From positions 124,001-188,000 of the forward strand of contig CAZPXH010000003.1 of assembly GCA_964591085.1 (NCBI GenBank): a stretch of DNA of 64,000 nt, in the 5' to 3' direction. Shown piece by piece: positions 52,777 through 61,467 of this stretch. The stretch's first letter is position 1. Each line of letters starts with the position of its first letter. The stretch comes from CAZPXH01 sp964591085. Lineage in GTDB: Bacteria > Spirochaetota > Spirochaetia > DSM-27196 > CAZPXH01. The translations under genes and the position numbers were made by a program. The notes beneath the pieces were generated by a model. The model did not search any database. It was not told where the DNA came from and was given only the letters and a program-made list of their open reading frames with translations.

Positions 52777-53855
52777 CAACGAACCTTAAGGGTGGAGAGA
52801 GCCAGGATTGCAAAGAGCCCGCCCAGGATCCAGAAGCGCATTACTACCTTGGATTCAGGCCATCCCTTCAACTCGAAGTGATGATGCAGAGGTGCCATGA
52901 GGAAGACACGCTTGCCGGTTCTCCTGTAGCTCCACACCTGGATGATGACGCTCGCTGCCTCCAGGACAAAGACTCCGCCGGCGATGACCAGGATGAGTTC
53001 CTTCTTGATCATGAGGGAGATGGTCCCGATGATTCCCCCCAGCGCCAGGCTGCCGGTATCGCCCATCATGATTTCCGCCGGATGGGCGTTGTACCACAGA
53101 AAGCCGACGGAAGCTCCGGTGACGGCGAGGCAAAGCACGGCGAGCTCTCCGCCTCCGGGGATATAGGGAATCTGCAGGTAGGCACTCCAGTCCACCCGGC
53201 CGGCAACGTAGGAGAGCGCGGCAAAGGTGAGCCCCACCATGATCACCAGGCCCGTTGCCAGCCCATCCAGCCCGTCCGTCAGGTTGACGGCGTTGCTTGT
53301 TCCAACCAGAAGCACAACCGCGAAGGGAACGTAGAAGACCGAAAGGTCCACCAGAGGGTCCTTGAACAACGGAATGAAAAGCTGTGTCTGCTCCGGACCG
53401 CCGGTGAGCACCAGCGTGACCGAGACTGCGGTACCGATCAGTACCTGCCCGATTATCTTCACCCGAGGGGATATTCCTTTCTTGTCGCCCAGGAAGACCT
53501 TCCGGTAGTCATCTGCAAAGCCCAGCGCACCAAAACCCAGGAGCGCTACCATCGCAATCCAGGTGTTGATGTGGTCCCAGGACATCCACAGGAATACGGA
53601 GACCAGGGTTGCGGCGATGATGAGCAAACCTCCCATGGTCGGCGTGCCGGACTTCACACTGTGACTCTCCGGTCCGACGCTCCGGATCCGTTCTCCGGCG
53701 TCGCGGTTTTTGAGTGTACGGATCAGCCAGGGCCCAAGGAGAAAGCAGATGAGAAGCGCGGTGACCGCAGCGTAGGCTGCCCGGAAAGTGATGTACTGAA
53801 AGATGTTGAACGGCGTAAAGAATCGCGTCAGCGGAAAGAGCAGGGCCTCAAGCAC
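52776..53855 (-). CDS. mraY: Phospho-MurNAc-pentapeptide transferase MraY
   Basis: 359 residues from GTG 53855 (MLEALLFPLTRFF), overlapping the murF stop by 8 bp, which matches family length. Ten TM helices; SGTPTMGGLLI, NAVNLTDGLDGLATG and APLHHHFELKGWPESKVVMRFWI motifs. Makes lipid I at the inner membrane. Confidence 0.96.
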   Translation of the reverse strand: MLEALLFPLTRFFTPFNIFQYITFRAAYAAVTALLICFLLGPWLIRTLKNRDAGERIRSVGPESHSVKSGTPTMGGLLIIAATLVSVFLWMSWDHINTWIAMVALLGFGALGFADDYRKVFLGDKKGISPRVKIIGQVLIGTAVSVTLVLTGGPEQTQLFIPLFKDPLVDLSVFYVPFAVVLLVGTSNAVNLTDGLDGLATGLVIMVGLTFAALSYVAGRVDWSAYLQIPYIPGGGELAVLCLAVTGASVGFLWYNAHPAEIMMGDTGSLALGGIIGTISLMIKKELILVIAGGVFVLEAASVIIQVWSYRRTGKRVFLMAPLHHHFELKGWPESKVVMRFWILGGLFAILALSTLKVR

Positions 53856-55209
53856 GGGACGCCTCCACAGATTGTGGGAGCTCGGCACGGAGCACCCTGG
53901 CGAACTCCCCCAGTCCGAGGGAATTTGCCGCCTTGAGGTAGATCAGCACGCCTTCGCCGGGCTGGATGAGTGATTGCAATTCGCTCACATCTGCGGCGCG
54001 CTCCACTGTGACTGACAGACGTGGCGAAGGTTCGGGAACCCGTCCCACCAGAACAAGGCGTCCGGGCTCAAGCCGGGCCAACTCCGCGAACACGCTATCC
54101 CAGGCAGCACCCGCCCACTCGCCGAGCTCGGCCATCTCACCGAGCACCAGCCAGAGATCACGGTTCTCCCGGCGGGCCTGCGTTGCCGCCATGCGGATTC
54201 CGGCAAGCATGGAGGCTGGGGCCGCGTTGTAGGTGTCGTCTATCAGGGTGAAGAGACCACGGCTTATCTGCGCGCGCCCCGGAAGCTGCTGCATCGCCTC
54301 CAGCCCCGCTTTCCAGTCCGCAAAGGTGCAGCCGAAGAGCTGGGAAGCACGGATGGCACAGATGGCGTTTCGGGCGTGATGCCACCCCTGGTCGGAAAGC
54401 GTAATCAGTCCTTCCGCAAACCGCAGGACAACACCACCATCAGTTTCCACGATCTCCGTATCGTCGTGCCAGCGGATCTGGCCGCGCTGACTGGCCAGTG
54501 CGGAGCGGACCCGGGAATCGTCACCTGGTGCCACCACCGATACGTCAGCAGACCACACGATGGAGAGCTTTTCCTTCAACACGCCGTCAGGACCGCCAAC
54601 CATTCCGGCATGCGCGGTCCCGATGTTGGTGATCACCACAGGATCCGGGCGGGCAATGGAGACAAGCTCCGCGATCTCGCCGGGCCGGTTCATTCCCATC
54701 TCCAGCACCGCAACTTCGGCGTCCTCCGGGAAACGAAGAACCTCCAGGGGAAGCCCGATTGCCGAATTGAAGTTTGCACGGGTCATGGCTGTCTTAACGC
54801 GTTGCCCGAGAATGGCGGCGAGTGCTTCCTTGGTGCCGGTTTTGCCCGTGCTACCGGTGATTCCCACGCGGCGGAGATCCGATCGGCGCAGCAACAGAAG
54901 CGAAGCGAGCTCCTGGAGCGTGGAAAGCACATCAGTGCACCGGATCACGCAGACGCCATCGGGCACATCACGCCGGGCAATGCGGTCGGCCCGCACAAGA
55001 ACCACGCCGGCCCCGCGGTCTACGGCGTCCTGCACAAAACGGTGACCATCCGTGTGCGTGCCTGGTAGCGCGGCAAACGCAGACCCCGGACCCACGGAGC
55101 GGCTGTCAATGACAAACTCTCCCAGAGCCGAGTCCGCGCGCTGCAGCGGATCACCAATGACCTCGGTAACGGAGCTTAGTTCCCGGAAATCCGTGAGTCT
55201 GACCGTCAT
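53848..55209 (-). CDS. murF: UDP-MurNAc-tripeptide D-Ala-D-Ala ligase MurF
   Basis: 453 residues. Mur ligase with P-loop GITGSTGKTGTKEALAAIL, central VAVLEMGMNRPGEIAEL and NIGTAHAGMVG, and TLIDDTYNAAPASM in the C-terminal half. Adds D-Ala-D-Ala to the UDP-MurNAc tripeptide. It follows ftsL directly; murE, usual in this position, is absent. Overlaps ftsL by 4 bp. Confidence 0.95.
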   Translation of the reverse strand: MTVRLTDFRELSSVTEVIGDPLQRADSALGEFVIDSRSVGPGSAFAALPGTHTDGHRFVQDAVDRGAGVVLVRADRIARRDVPDGVCVIRCTDVLSTLQELASLLLLRRSDLRRVGITGSTGKTGTKEALAAILGQRVKTAMTRANFNSAIGLPLEVLRFPEDAEVAVLEMGMNRPGEIAELVSIARPDPVVITNIGTAHAGMVGGPDGVLKEKLSIVWSADVSVVAPGDDSRVRSALASQRGQIRWHDDTEIVETDGGVVLRFAEGLITLSDQGWHHARNAICAIRASQLFGCTFADWKAGLEAMQQLPGRAQISRGLFTLIDDTYNAAPASMLAGIRMAATQARRENRDLWLVLGEMAELGEWAGAAWDSVFAELARLEPGRLVLVGRVPEPSPRLSVTVERAADVSELQSLIQPGEGVLIYLKAANSLGLGEFARVLRAELPQSVEASRA

Positions 55210-55502
55210 CCCCCGCCCCCGGTGTCCCCATCGGTCTCCTGGTGCAGGCGCAGCAGAATCACAGCTTCGTCAGGAAGCACTTCCAGCCCCGCAGCCTCCG
55301 CAAGCGGCAGGATGCGCGCCGGCGAGCGAAGCTCCGCAATCTCTGCCAGAGCTTGCCGGTTTGCCTCCGCAAGGCGCTGCTGGGCAGCCAGGAGATTACT
55401 TACGCGCGATTCCAGCTGGTAGTATCGGTATGCCTGCCAGGTGTTGATCCCGACCAGCCCAACAAGGCCTACCAGCAGCAGGGCAAGGACGGATCGCTTC
55501 AC
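55206..55502 (-). CDS. ftsL: FtsL-like division protein
   Basis: 98 residues from GTG 55502, overlapping the rsmH stop by 4 bp. One TM (SVLALLLVGLVGLVGINTW) then a leucine-rich coiled coil (YYQLESRVSNLLAAQQRLAEANRQALAEI). Sequence is poorly conserved as usual; identification rests on size, topology and position between rsmH and murF. Confidence 0.75.
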   Translation of the reverse strand: MKRSVLALLLVGLVGLVGINTWQAYRYYQLESRVSNLLAAQQRLAEANRQALAEIAELRSPARILPLAEAAGLEVLPDEAVILLRLHQETDGDTGGGG

Positions 55503-56407
55503 GCGGCCTCCCCGGTCCGGCGGATTGCGCGGAGATGAGCGCTGCGCGCAGCAGAATTTTCTTGCACTTCCAGCTCTCCGGGTGAAACCGGCTTTGCCGT
55601 GAGCAGCAGGTGTCCGCATTCCCGTGAAAAGCGGCGGAAGGCATGCTTCACAATGCGGTCCTCGCCGGAGTGAAAGCTTATAACAATGAGGGTTCCGCTT
55701 GGCCTCAGGAGTTCAAGCGCAGCATCAAGCGCACGCTCCAGTCTGCCGTATTCGTCATTCACTGCAATTCTGAGCGCCTGGAAGGTCCGGGTAGCAGGGT
55801 GAATACGTCCGTTCCGGAACTGCGGCGGAACTTCCCGCCGGATAGCCTCCGCAACCTCGGCAGCGCTGATCTCCGGGTCCCGTTCCGCGCAGTCCTTGAG
55901 AACCCTGGCAATACGGCCGGTGAAGCGCTCGTCACTGTACAGGTGGATGAGCTCGGCAAGCCGATCCTCCGGCGTGGACCGGATGAACTGAACGGCGTCG
56001 GGCCCGGCAGAAGGATCGAGGCGCAAGTCCAGGGGAGCGTTCTCCGTGAAGGAAATCCCCAGGCCGCGCTCCCGCAGGTGGACCATTGAGATTCCCAGGT
56101 CCATCAACACGGCCCAGGACCGCCCGGGGCCCCCGCCCCGGTCGACCTCGTCCCTGAGTACGTCGTCGTACCAACCGTGCCGGAAGCGGACCCGCTCGCC
56201 GTAGCGCGCCAGTCGTTCCCGGGCCCGGGCCATCATCTGCACATCCGCGTCTATCGCCAGAATGCGCAGGGCAGGATAGCGCTGCAGGAGTACGGCCGAA
56301 TGCCCGCCTTCTCCGACAGTGGCGTCAATGAGTTGTGCATCGGCCGGTGGGTATCCAAGGTGTTCAATCACCTCATCAACCATCACCGGCACGTGGATCG
56401 GCTGCAC
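55499..56407 (-). CDS. rsmH: 16S rRNA m4C1402 methyltransferase RsmH (MraW)
   Basis: 302 residues from GTG 56407, preceded by GGGAGGGGG four bases upstream; the ATG at 56440 lies inside mraZ's end. SAM-binding DATVGEGGHSAVLL (the usual DATxGxGGH), ALRIAVNDEYGRLERAL, and LIVISFHSGEDRIVKHAFRR. Methylates C1402 in the ribosomal P site. Confidence 0.95.
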   Translation of the reverse strand: MQPIHVPVMVDEVIEHLGYPPADAQLIDATVGEGGHSAVLLQRYPALRILAIDADVQMMARARERLARYGERVRFRHGWYDDVLRDEVDRGGGPGRSWAVLMDLGISMVHLRERGLGISFTENAPLDLRLDPSAGPDAVQFIRSTPEDRLAELIHLYSDERFTGRIARVLKDCAERDPEISAAEVAEAIRREVPPQFRNGRIHPATRTFQALRIAVNDEYGRLERALDAALELLRPSGTLIVISFHSGEDRIVKHAFRRFSRECGHLLLTAKPVSPGELEVQENSAARSAHLRAIRRTGEAA

Positions 56408-56445
56408 GGTTCCCCCTCCCAGTAGACCGGTCCGCGACACCTCCG

Positions 56446-56886
56446 TCAGAACGAGACGAGTCCTCCCAGTTCTTCGGCCGCCTCCTGCAGCTCCCGCTCG
56501 CTTTCCTCTTCGTAAGCGGCGTAGCCTTCGCTATCCCACAGTTCCATGTACTTCTCCATGACCAGGAGCGTGACGTCCCGTTCCATGCCTGCTGACTCAA
56601 GCAGAGCGTTGGGAACGTTCACCCGCCCACTCCGGTCAATCTCAACCTCCTGCGCCGGAGCAATGATGCGCCGTTGCAGGAGCCTTCCTCGACGGGAGAA
56701 CGGGGAGGCAGCCTTCAGCAGATCCTCCGCAACTCCCGTCCACACCGTCGGTGGGAAAATCCAGAGGCAGCGGTCCACCGCTCGGGTCACCACAACGGCT
56801 GCCCCGGCAATCTCTGCGCGCACCTTGGATGGAATCAGCAGGCGCCCCTTGTCATCCAGGGACAGGTGGAATTCACCGGTATTCAT
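56446..56886 (-). CDS. mraZ: Transcriptional regulator MraZ
   Basis: 146 residues with two AbrB-like SpoVT/MraZ halves: N-terminal GEFHLSLDDKGRLLIPSKVRAEI and C-terminal EVEIDRSGRVNVPNALLESAGMERDVTLLVM. Represses its own division operon in E. coli by binding direct repeats. A matching repeat array lies directly upstream. First gene of the division cluster. RBS AGGAGGG ten bases before the ATG. Confidence 0.94.
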   Translation of the reverse strand: MNTGEFHLSLDDKGRLLIPSKVRAEIAGAAVVVTRAVDRCLWIFPPTVWTGVAEDLLKAASPFSRRGRLLQRRIIAPAQEVEIDRSGRVNVPNALLESAGMERDVTLLVMEKYMELWDSEGYAAYEEESERELQEAAEELGGLVSF

Positions 56887-56901
56887 GACCGATTCGCCCT
56901 C

Positions 56902-56941
56902 CTGTTACCACTGCCTGCCCCTCTCTGCCACTTTTTCCCAC
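56902..56941 (-). promoter_or_regulatory. Candidate MraZ operator: four 10-bp-phased direct repeats
   Basis: On the minus strand, reading toward mraZ, four consecutive units GTGGGAAAAA, GTGGCAGAGA, GGGGCAGGCA, GTGGTAACAG (56941-56902), i.e. GTGGnA every 10 bp. The MraZ site of E. coli is TGGGN repeated with 5-base spacers, the same 10-bp period. The array lies just downstream of the predicted start site and 15 bases before the mraZ ATG. Confidence 0.7.
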
Positions 56942-56952
56942 CAGTTGGTGAC

Positions 56953-56980
56953 AGCATACCGGGCCTGAGAGCGATGTCAA
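56953..56980 (-). promoter_or_regulatory. Sigma-70-like promoter of the mraZ division operon
   Basis: Perfect TTGACA (56980-56975), 16-bp spacer, TATGCT (56958-56953). Transcription would start near 56946, giving a roughly 60-base leader that contains the four MraZ-type repeats. The rest of the 214-bp gap to the GH57 gene holds nothing else I can support. Confidence 0.65.
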
Positions 56981-57100
56981 CGTTGTCGACAGAACAAGGG
57001 CGCTGTTTTCGCCACGGGAGGAAGAAGTGCTTAACGCTTGTGTAGTAATGAATGTTCCGGCGGCGGAATCACCGGGGAATTACAGAGGCTGGAGCTAAGC

Positions 57101-58735
57101 TCAGACCGATATCTTGCCGAAGCCCATCGGCGCGGACCCGTTGCTCCGGAAGCTTCGGTAGTCCAGTTCCGGGAAAACATTGTTCTTGCGCTCAATCCGG
57201 GTCAGCCACGCCGTGGCCACGTTGCCGCGACTGAGAGAGTCATAGATGCGGGTGAAGTTGTAGATGTGCTCCTTTACCCGCCGCACCGCATAGGACACGG
57301 AAGCGTCCCCGCGCATGATGAAAGGCCAGTCCGAGCCTTGCGCCAGCAGAACCTCTCTGGCAGCCTGATCAAGCGCGCGCTTCTTCAGCCCGTCCTGGTC
57401 GGGAAAGCGCTCGCAGAGCTCACTCATCCGTTCCACCGCCTTGTGAAGGTGGCGGTATATCCAGTCATTCTTGCCGTCCAGCCACACCTCGCTGTAACCC
57501 TTGGTCCCCCAGCTGGAGAACTGCGCGTCCACCTGTGGGAACGATGTCAGGGAGTGGAGGACCTTCCCGGGGCTTGCGAGCTGCAGGTCATCGCGCCGGG
57601 CAAGCTGGATCGCGAGTTCATTGATCCAGTCAATTCCCTCAAACCACCAGTGTCCAAAGAGCTCGGCATCAAAGGGAGCGGTCACAACCAGCGGCTGGTC
57701 CGGGAGCACCTCTCGGACATCGCGGAGCTGCGCTACCTGCTCCTCAATAAATCGCCGCGCATGCTCCCTCACCCGTTCCCGGGCATGGTCCGGCCGGTAG
57801 GGCACCTTTTCACCGGTACGCCCCGTGATGGCCCAGTACTTGAACCCGGTTGTGGTACGGATGCTTTCGTCGTGGACGTAGGGATGGATGTAGGGTCCGA
57901 TGTAGTCAAGCGGGAGGTCATACCCGATGTCACGGTAGAAGTCCCGGTAGTCCGGATGGGCAGGAAAACCGTCATCCGGATTCCAGACCTGACGCGCGGA
58001 CAGAACGTCACGCGGGAAGGCGTGCAGCCCGGACGGGAGCTGCACTGGCGCAAAGGTACCGGTGGGCGGAGGATCTCCACTGAGCAGAACCCCGTGCGCC
58101 GCCAGTACCGTGTATTCAATTCCGTGCTCCGACAGAGCCGGTTCCAACGCTGGGGTGAACCCGCATTCGGGCAACCACATTCCCCGCGGTAGCGAGCCAA
58201 AATTTCGCTGAAAGGTGTCCAGCCCGGCCTGCACCTGAGCGTGCACCGCCTGGGGCTTGTCCTCAAACAGCGGAAGGTACGGGTGCGTCCCCGGGCAGGT
58301 CAGCAGCTCAAGTCGGCCGCGCTTCTGGAGTAGATCAAACTGGCGGGCGATGTGACCCTCATATCGCTCAAAGTCTGCGATGTTGTCAGCGATGCGCCCA
58401 TGGTACATCCGGGCAAGCGGCTCGAATGCGGGGTCGCCGGCGCTACGCTGGAGTTCACGCTCGGAGAGCTCGCGCTGTCGCTGCATGAAGGCGCGATAGC
58501 GGTCCCGAAGCAACTCGTCCTCCAGCATCAGCAGTAAGGTAGGGCTCAGGCTGATGGCCAGCGGAGCTTCCACGCCGTCGGTCTCCAGCGTGGAGAGAAC
58601 CCGGAGCAGAGGAAGGTAGGTCTCAGAAATCGCCTCAAAGAGCCAGATCTCCTCCAGGAAGTTGTCGTACTCCGGGTGCCGGATATACGGAAGGTGTGCG
58701 TGGAGCAGGAGAATGAGGCGGGCCGGTTGGGCCAT
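57101..58735 (-). CDS. GH57 family 1,4-alpha-glucan branching-type enzyme
   Basis: 544 residues. LLLHAHLPYIRHPE at the N-terminus, nucleophile Glu190 in MWLPECGFTP, acid/base Asp356 in TAPFDAELFGHWWFEG, and the helical C-terminal domain; these match GH57 (DUF1957-containing) branching enzymes. Would add alpha-1,6 branches to glycogen, which fits glgC at the other end of the window. Shares one base with the DUF4912 gene, an association seen in several bacteria. Confidence 0.88.
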   Translation of the reverse strand: MAQPARLILLLHAHLPYIRHPEYDNFLEEIWLFEAISETYLPLLRVLSTLETDGVEAPLAISLSPTLLLMLEDELLRDRYRAFMQRQRELSERELQRSAGDPAFEPLARMYHGRIADNIADFERYEGHIARQFDLLQKRGRLELLTCPGTHPYLPLFEDKPQAVHAQVQAGLDTFQRNFGSLPRGMWLPECGFTPALEPALSEHGIEYTVLAAHGVLLSGDPPPTGTFAPVQLPSGLHAFPRDVLSARQVWNPDDGFPAHPDYRDFYRDIGYDLPLDYIGPYIHPYVHDESIRTTTGFKYWAITGRTGEKVPYRPDHARERVREHARRFIEEQVAQLRDVREVLPDQPLVVTAPFDAELFGHWWFEGIDWINELAIQLARRDDLQLASPGKVLHSLTSFPQVDAQFSSWGTKGYSEVWLDGKNDWIYRHLHKAVERMSELCERFPDQDGLKKRALDQAAREVLLAQGSDWPFIMRGDASVSYAVRRVKEHIYNFTRIYDSLSRGNVATAWLTRIERKNNVFPELDYRSFRSNGSAPMGFGKISV

Positions 58736-59439
58736 CAGCGGAGATCCGCTTCCAGACGCGCGAGTGCCTCGTCAGGGCGGTGCGCGAGCGACGTATAGAG
58801 AGACGGAAGCCCGGAAGCTTCCAGGACCTGCCGAACAGCAGGATCCTTGCGAGGCAGCTCGTCCAGCCCGGGGGCGGGTACATCAATGGTGTTGGAAAGC
58901 GCGAGGCGGACTTCCCGTGATCCAAAGGTCATACCGAGTTCAACCGAATAGGTGGTTCCCTGCCGCGGCAGGTTGATGTACCAGGAGCTGTCTTCAGGGC
59001 TCAGTGGAATGGTGAACGCATCGCCAGCGCCGGCCGGCCCGAAGTGATCGATTACCCGGAGGAACAGGGACTCCTGGGTGGTCTTCCGGAGCCAACTGCG
59101 AAGGTCAAAGCGAAGGTTCCAGAACGCGTATGCCCAGGATGGATCACGGAGGAGAAGCGTTATTTCGGTCTGGTTGTAGCTGTCCGGTAGCGCGGTTTCG
59201 TCGTCGGCGTCGTGGTCGGCCAGCAGCTCTTCCAGTTGCACATTGTTGTACTTAACCAGTTGAACCCGGACGTTCTCAGACTCGGTGCTTTCCCGCTCCA
59301 GGCGCGCCTCTTCAAGAGCCTCAAAGACAAGTTCTTCAAGGATTTCACGGCGAGCCCCTTCCGGAACGTCAATCCTGAAATGCACGACAAGCTGCTCTAT
59401 CAGCCTCGCGGGCGCACTTCGGAGACGGTCGCGTGTCAG
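58735..59439 (-). CDS. DUF4912 protein, probable CTG start
   Basis: About 234 residues. The DUF4912 core includes LLLRDPSWAYAFWNL and a beta-sandwich (SSWYINLPRQGTTYSVELGM). The first ATG/GTG/TTG in frame is GTG 59385, but that has no ribosome binding site and cuts off a segment, TRDRLRSAPARLIEQLVVHF, resembling the SAP-like N-terminus I recall for this family. A GGGGG run six bases before CTG 59439 suggests translation begins there. Function unknown; coupled to the GH57 enzyme. Confidence 0.7.
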   Translation of the reverse strand: MTRDRLRSAPARLIEQLVVHFRIDVPEGARREILEELVFEALEEARLERESTESENVRVQLVKYNNVQLEELLADHDADDETALPDSYNQTEITLLLRDPSWAYAFWNLRFDLRSWLRKTTQESLFLRVIDHFGPAGAGDAFTIPLSPEDSSWYINLPRQGTTYSVELGMTFGSREVRLALSNTIDVPAPGLDELPRKDPAVRQVLEASGLPSLYTSLAHRPDEALARLEADLR

Positions 59440-59488
59440 GCGGAACCCCCTTTGTGAGTGGAAGGGTAGGTAATGGGCAGAACCGGTG

Positions 59489-60412
59489 TCAAGGAGAGCG
59501 ATTCAGGATGAACTCTGTGTCCCACTGCCCTCCCGAGACATCACGCATGTGCAGTCGAAAGCGGATTTCAGTTCCGGGTGGAGTCCCCAGTCTGACGCCG
59601 CGGAGGAGAGAGGGCAGACTTCCGGCATCTAGCATGGCGGGGTCCGCGGGAGCAGCACGAAAGTCCCAGGAATAGATCACTGTTTCACCAGTATCCGGCT
59701 GTATCTCCAGCCGAAGCAGGTGAATGCCTGCTGCGCTTTGTGCGGGCACAGCCAGCAGAAGCCAATCAGCGTACCAGTCCACCGCGCGGGCAACCCCGCC
59801 AGGCGCCGGGAGCACAAGCTCGCGCTCCACACGTTCCACCATCGGCTCAGCCCCGGCCTGGCCGCCGGTCCCGCCGGGCTCCTGGGCGCTTTCAGAACCC
59901 ACGGAACTGTCGATAGCCCGCACAATTTCCCCGCTGAGCGAAAGCAGCGGCATACCAACTCGCAGACCCGGCAGTGCCTGTGGGACGGAACCCGGTGTCG
60001 CGGCTTCGGGTTCCGGTGCCGAACTGAAGAACCGCGACGCTGCGTATCGCCGCTCACCGTCTGCGTCGGACACCCGAACCCTCGCAGGGTCTCCAGGTGT
60101 TTGGGGGAACTCCAGAACCAGGTTGAGTCCGTCCGGCATCCGGTAGACCAGGACAGGGCCGACAGGCTGCATGCCGTAGGGAATGGCAGGGTCAATTCTC
60201 GCCTGCTCCCGTGCCAGACTGTCCATCTCCGGTGCAGGTGCGCTTTCCTGTGGAGGGCTCAGCGGCAAGCGAAAGCGAAGCTCGGGGTCCGGATCCTCCA
60301 CGGATGCCGGCGGAAAGGGCCACGGCCAAGCGGCGAGCCGCGGAAACGGCACGACAAGCACAAGCAGTAGGACAATGCGGACCGTTAGCCAGGGCCGTAG
60401 GTTCTGCTTCAT
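59489..60412 (-). CDS. Secreted hypothetical protein
   Basis: 307 residues from ATG 60412, overlapping the upstream stop by 4 bp. Signal peptide (VRIVLLLVLVVPFPRLAAW), a Pro-rich spacer, then beta-rich sequence with repeated strand patterns (LNLVLEFPQTPGDPARVRVSDADG, ELVLPAPGGVARAVDWYADWLLLAVPAQ). No catalytic motif. Unknown; probably periplasmic or outer-membrane linked. Confidence 0.65.
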   Translation of the reverse strand: MKQNLRPWLTVRIVLLLVLVVPFPRLAAWPWPFPPASVEDPDPELRFRLPLSPPQESAPAPEMDSLAREQARIDPAIPYGMQPVGPVLVYRMPDGLNLVLEFPQTPGDPARVRVSDADGERRYAASRFFSSAPEPEAATPGSVPQALPGLRVGMPLLSLSGEIVRAIDSSVGSESAQEPGGTGGQAGAEPMVERVERELVLPAPGGVARAVDWYADWLLLAVPAQSAAGIHLLRLEIQPDTGETVIYSWDFRAAPADPAMLDAGSLPSLLRGVRLGTPPGTEIRFRLHMRDVSGGQWDTEFILNRSP

Positions 60413-61467
60413 TGCCGATCCCACAAGAGCACCTGCACCTGGCCCCCGGTGTAGCCGAGCAGCACCCGGGACCCATCGGACTCCATGCTGGTTGCCGGCC
60501 CCGGCAGGGGATAGCTGAAACTGATGCGACTATCCGAGTCCACCAGGTCCAGGATCGCGGTTCCGCTGTGCAGCGTCCGCAGGAGCAACAGCGAGCCATC
60601 GTCCAGAGGCAGGCTGTCTGTGAGGATCCCCGGAAGGCTCCGGAGCAGGCGGAGCCGGGGGAGGCTCAGGACCAGGCTCTCCCCTGAGTGCGGGACCGCT
60701 GCAAGCCCCACCGCCGCCAGCCGAAGAGGCCGGGAGAGAGCGGGGTTGATCCCGTCAAGCCGCCGGAACTCGGGACCAGACCGTGCACCCGCGAGGGCTT
60801 CATTGGAAAGGACCGCTATCCAGGACTCTCCGTCTGCAGCAATCCCCAGGACCGGTGCGCCGGTTTCCCGCCGGATTACTTGCGGCGGGGAGTTGTCAGG
60901 AGACGCAACAACGCTGACCAGAGCACCGCTTGCAAAGCCCAGGTACAGCGTACCCTTCGGATCGCTCGCGACGGAGCTCAGTGGCATGGCATCAGCAACC
61001 CTCACGGGGTCGGCACCAGGGATGGGGACGGTGACCACACTTCCGCTCGCGTCCAGAAGCGCATGGGTGCCCGGAGGTATCAACGGGAATCCGTTGTGGG
61101 GTCCGTCTACCGCACCCCGGTTCCACAGAAGGTGCTCATCCCTGCCCCGCATCACCGCAAGGCGATCTCCGTCCGTGACCGCACTGCCCGGCATAGTCGC
61201 AACGCGCAAGGGTTGGGGCAGCGGCACCACTGTGCCGCTGGTCTCGGCTTCAGTTGGTCCCGGGACACCAACGATTTCGCCGTTTGGGAGGCGAAGGAGC
61301 AGATGCTCGCGCAGGCCAGCGGGGGAGATCTCACCAAGGTCGGAGGAAGAATGAAGCCGGCCCGCAGAAAGCCGCTGCCCGGGAGCGGGAGACAGCGGGA
61401 GAAGGAAGGCCCATGACAGCCCCAGAAGGGACAACAGAAAGCCGAGTAGTGCTCTGGCGGAGTTCAC
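60409..61467 (-). CDS. Secreted beta-propeller-like hypothetical protein
   Basis: 352 residues. N-terminal signal/anchor (LLGFLLSLLGLSWAFLLPL), then about six or seven blade-like repeats (VASDPKGTLYLGFASGALVSVVA, IAADGESWIAVLSNEAL, MESDGSRVLLGYTGGQVQVLLWD), resembling WD40/PQQ-type propellers. GTG start overlaps the preceding stop by 4 bp. Likely acts with the next secreted protein, with which it overlaps by 4 bp. Confidence 0.65.
   Translation of the reverse strand: MNSARALLGFLLSLLGLSWAFLLPLSPAPGQRLSAGRLHSSSDLGEISPAGLREHLLLRLPNGEIVGVPGPTEAETSGTVVPLPQPLRVATMPGSAVTDGDRLAVMRGRDEHLLWNRGAVDGPHNGFPLIPPGTHALLDASGSVVTVPIPGADPVRVADAMPLSSVASDPKGTLYLGFASGALVSVVASPDNSPPQVIRRETGAPVLGIAADGESWIAVLSNEALAGARSGPEFRRLDGINPALSRPLRLAAVGLAAVPHSGESLVLSLPRLRLLRSLPGILTDSLPLDDGSLLLLRTLHSGTAILDLVDSDSRISFSYPLPGPATSMESDGSRVLLGYTGGQVQVLLWDRQ

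Noticed and set aside
52749..53936. 395-codon plus-strand frame opposite mraY
   Set aside because: Composition is highly charged with no fold signature; antisense of conserved membrane protein codons.
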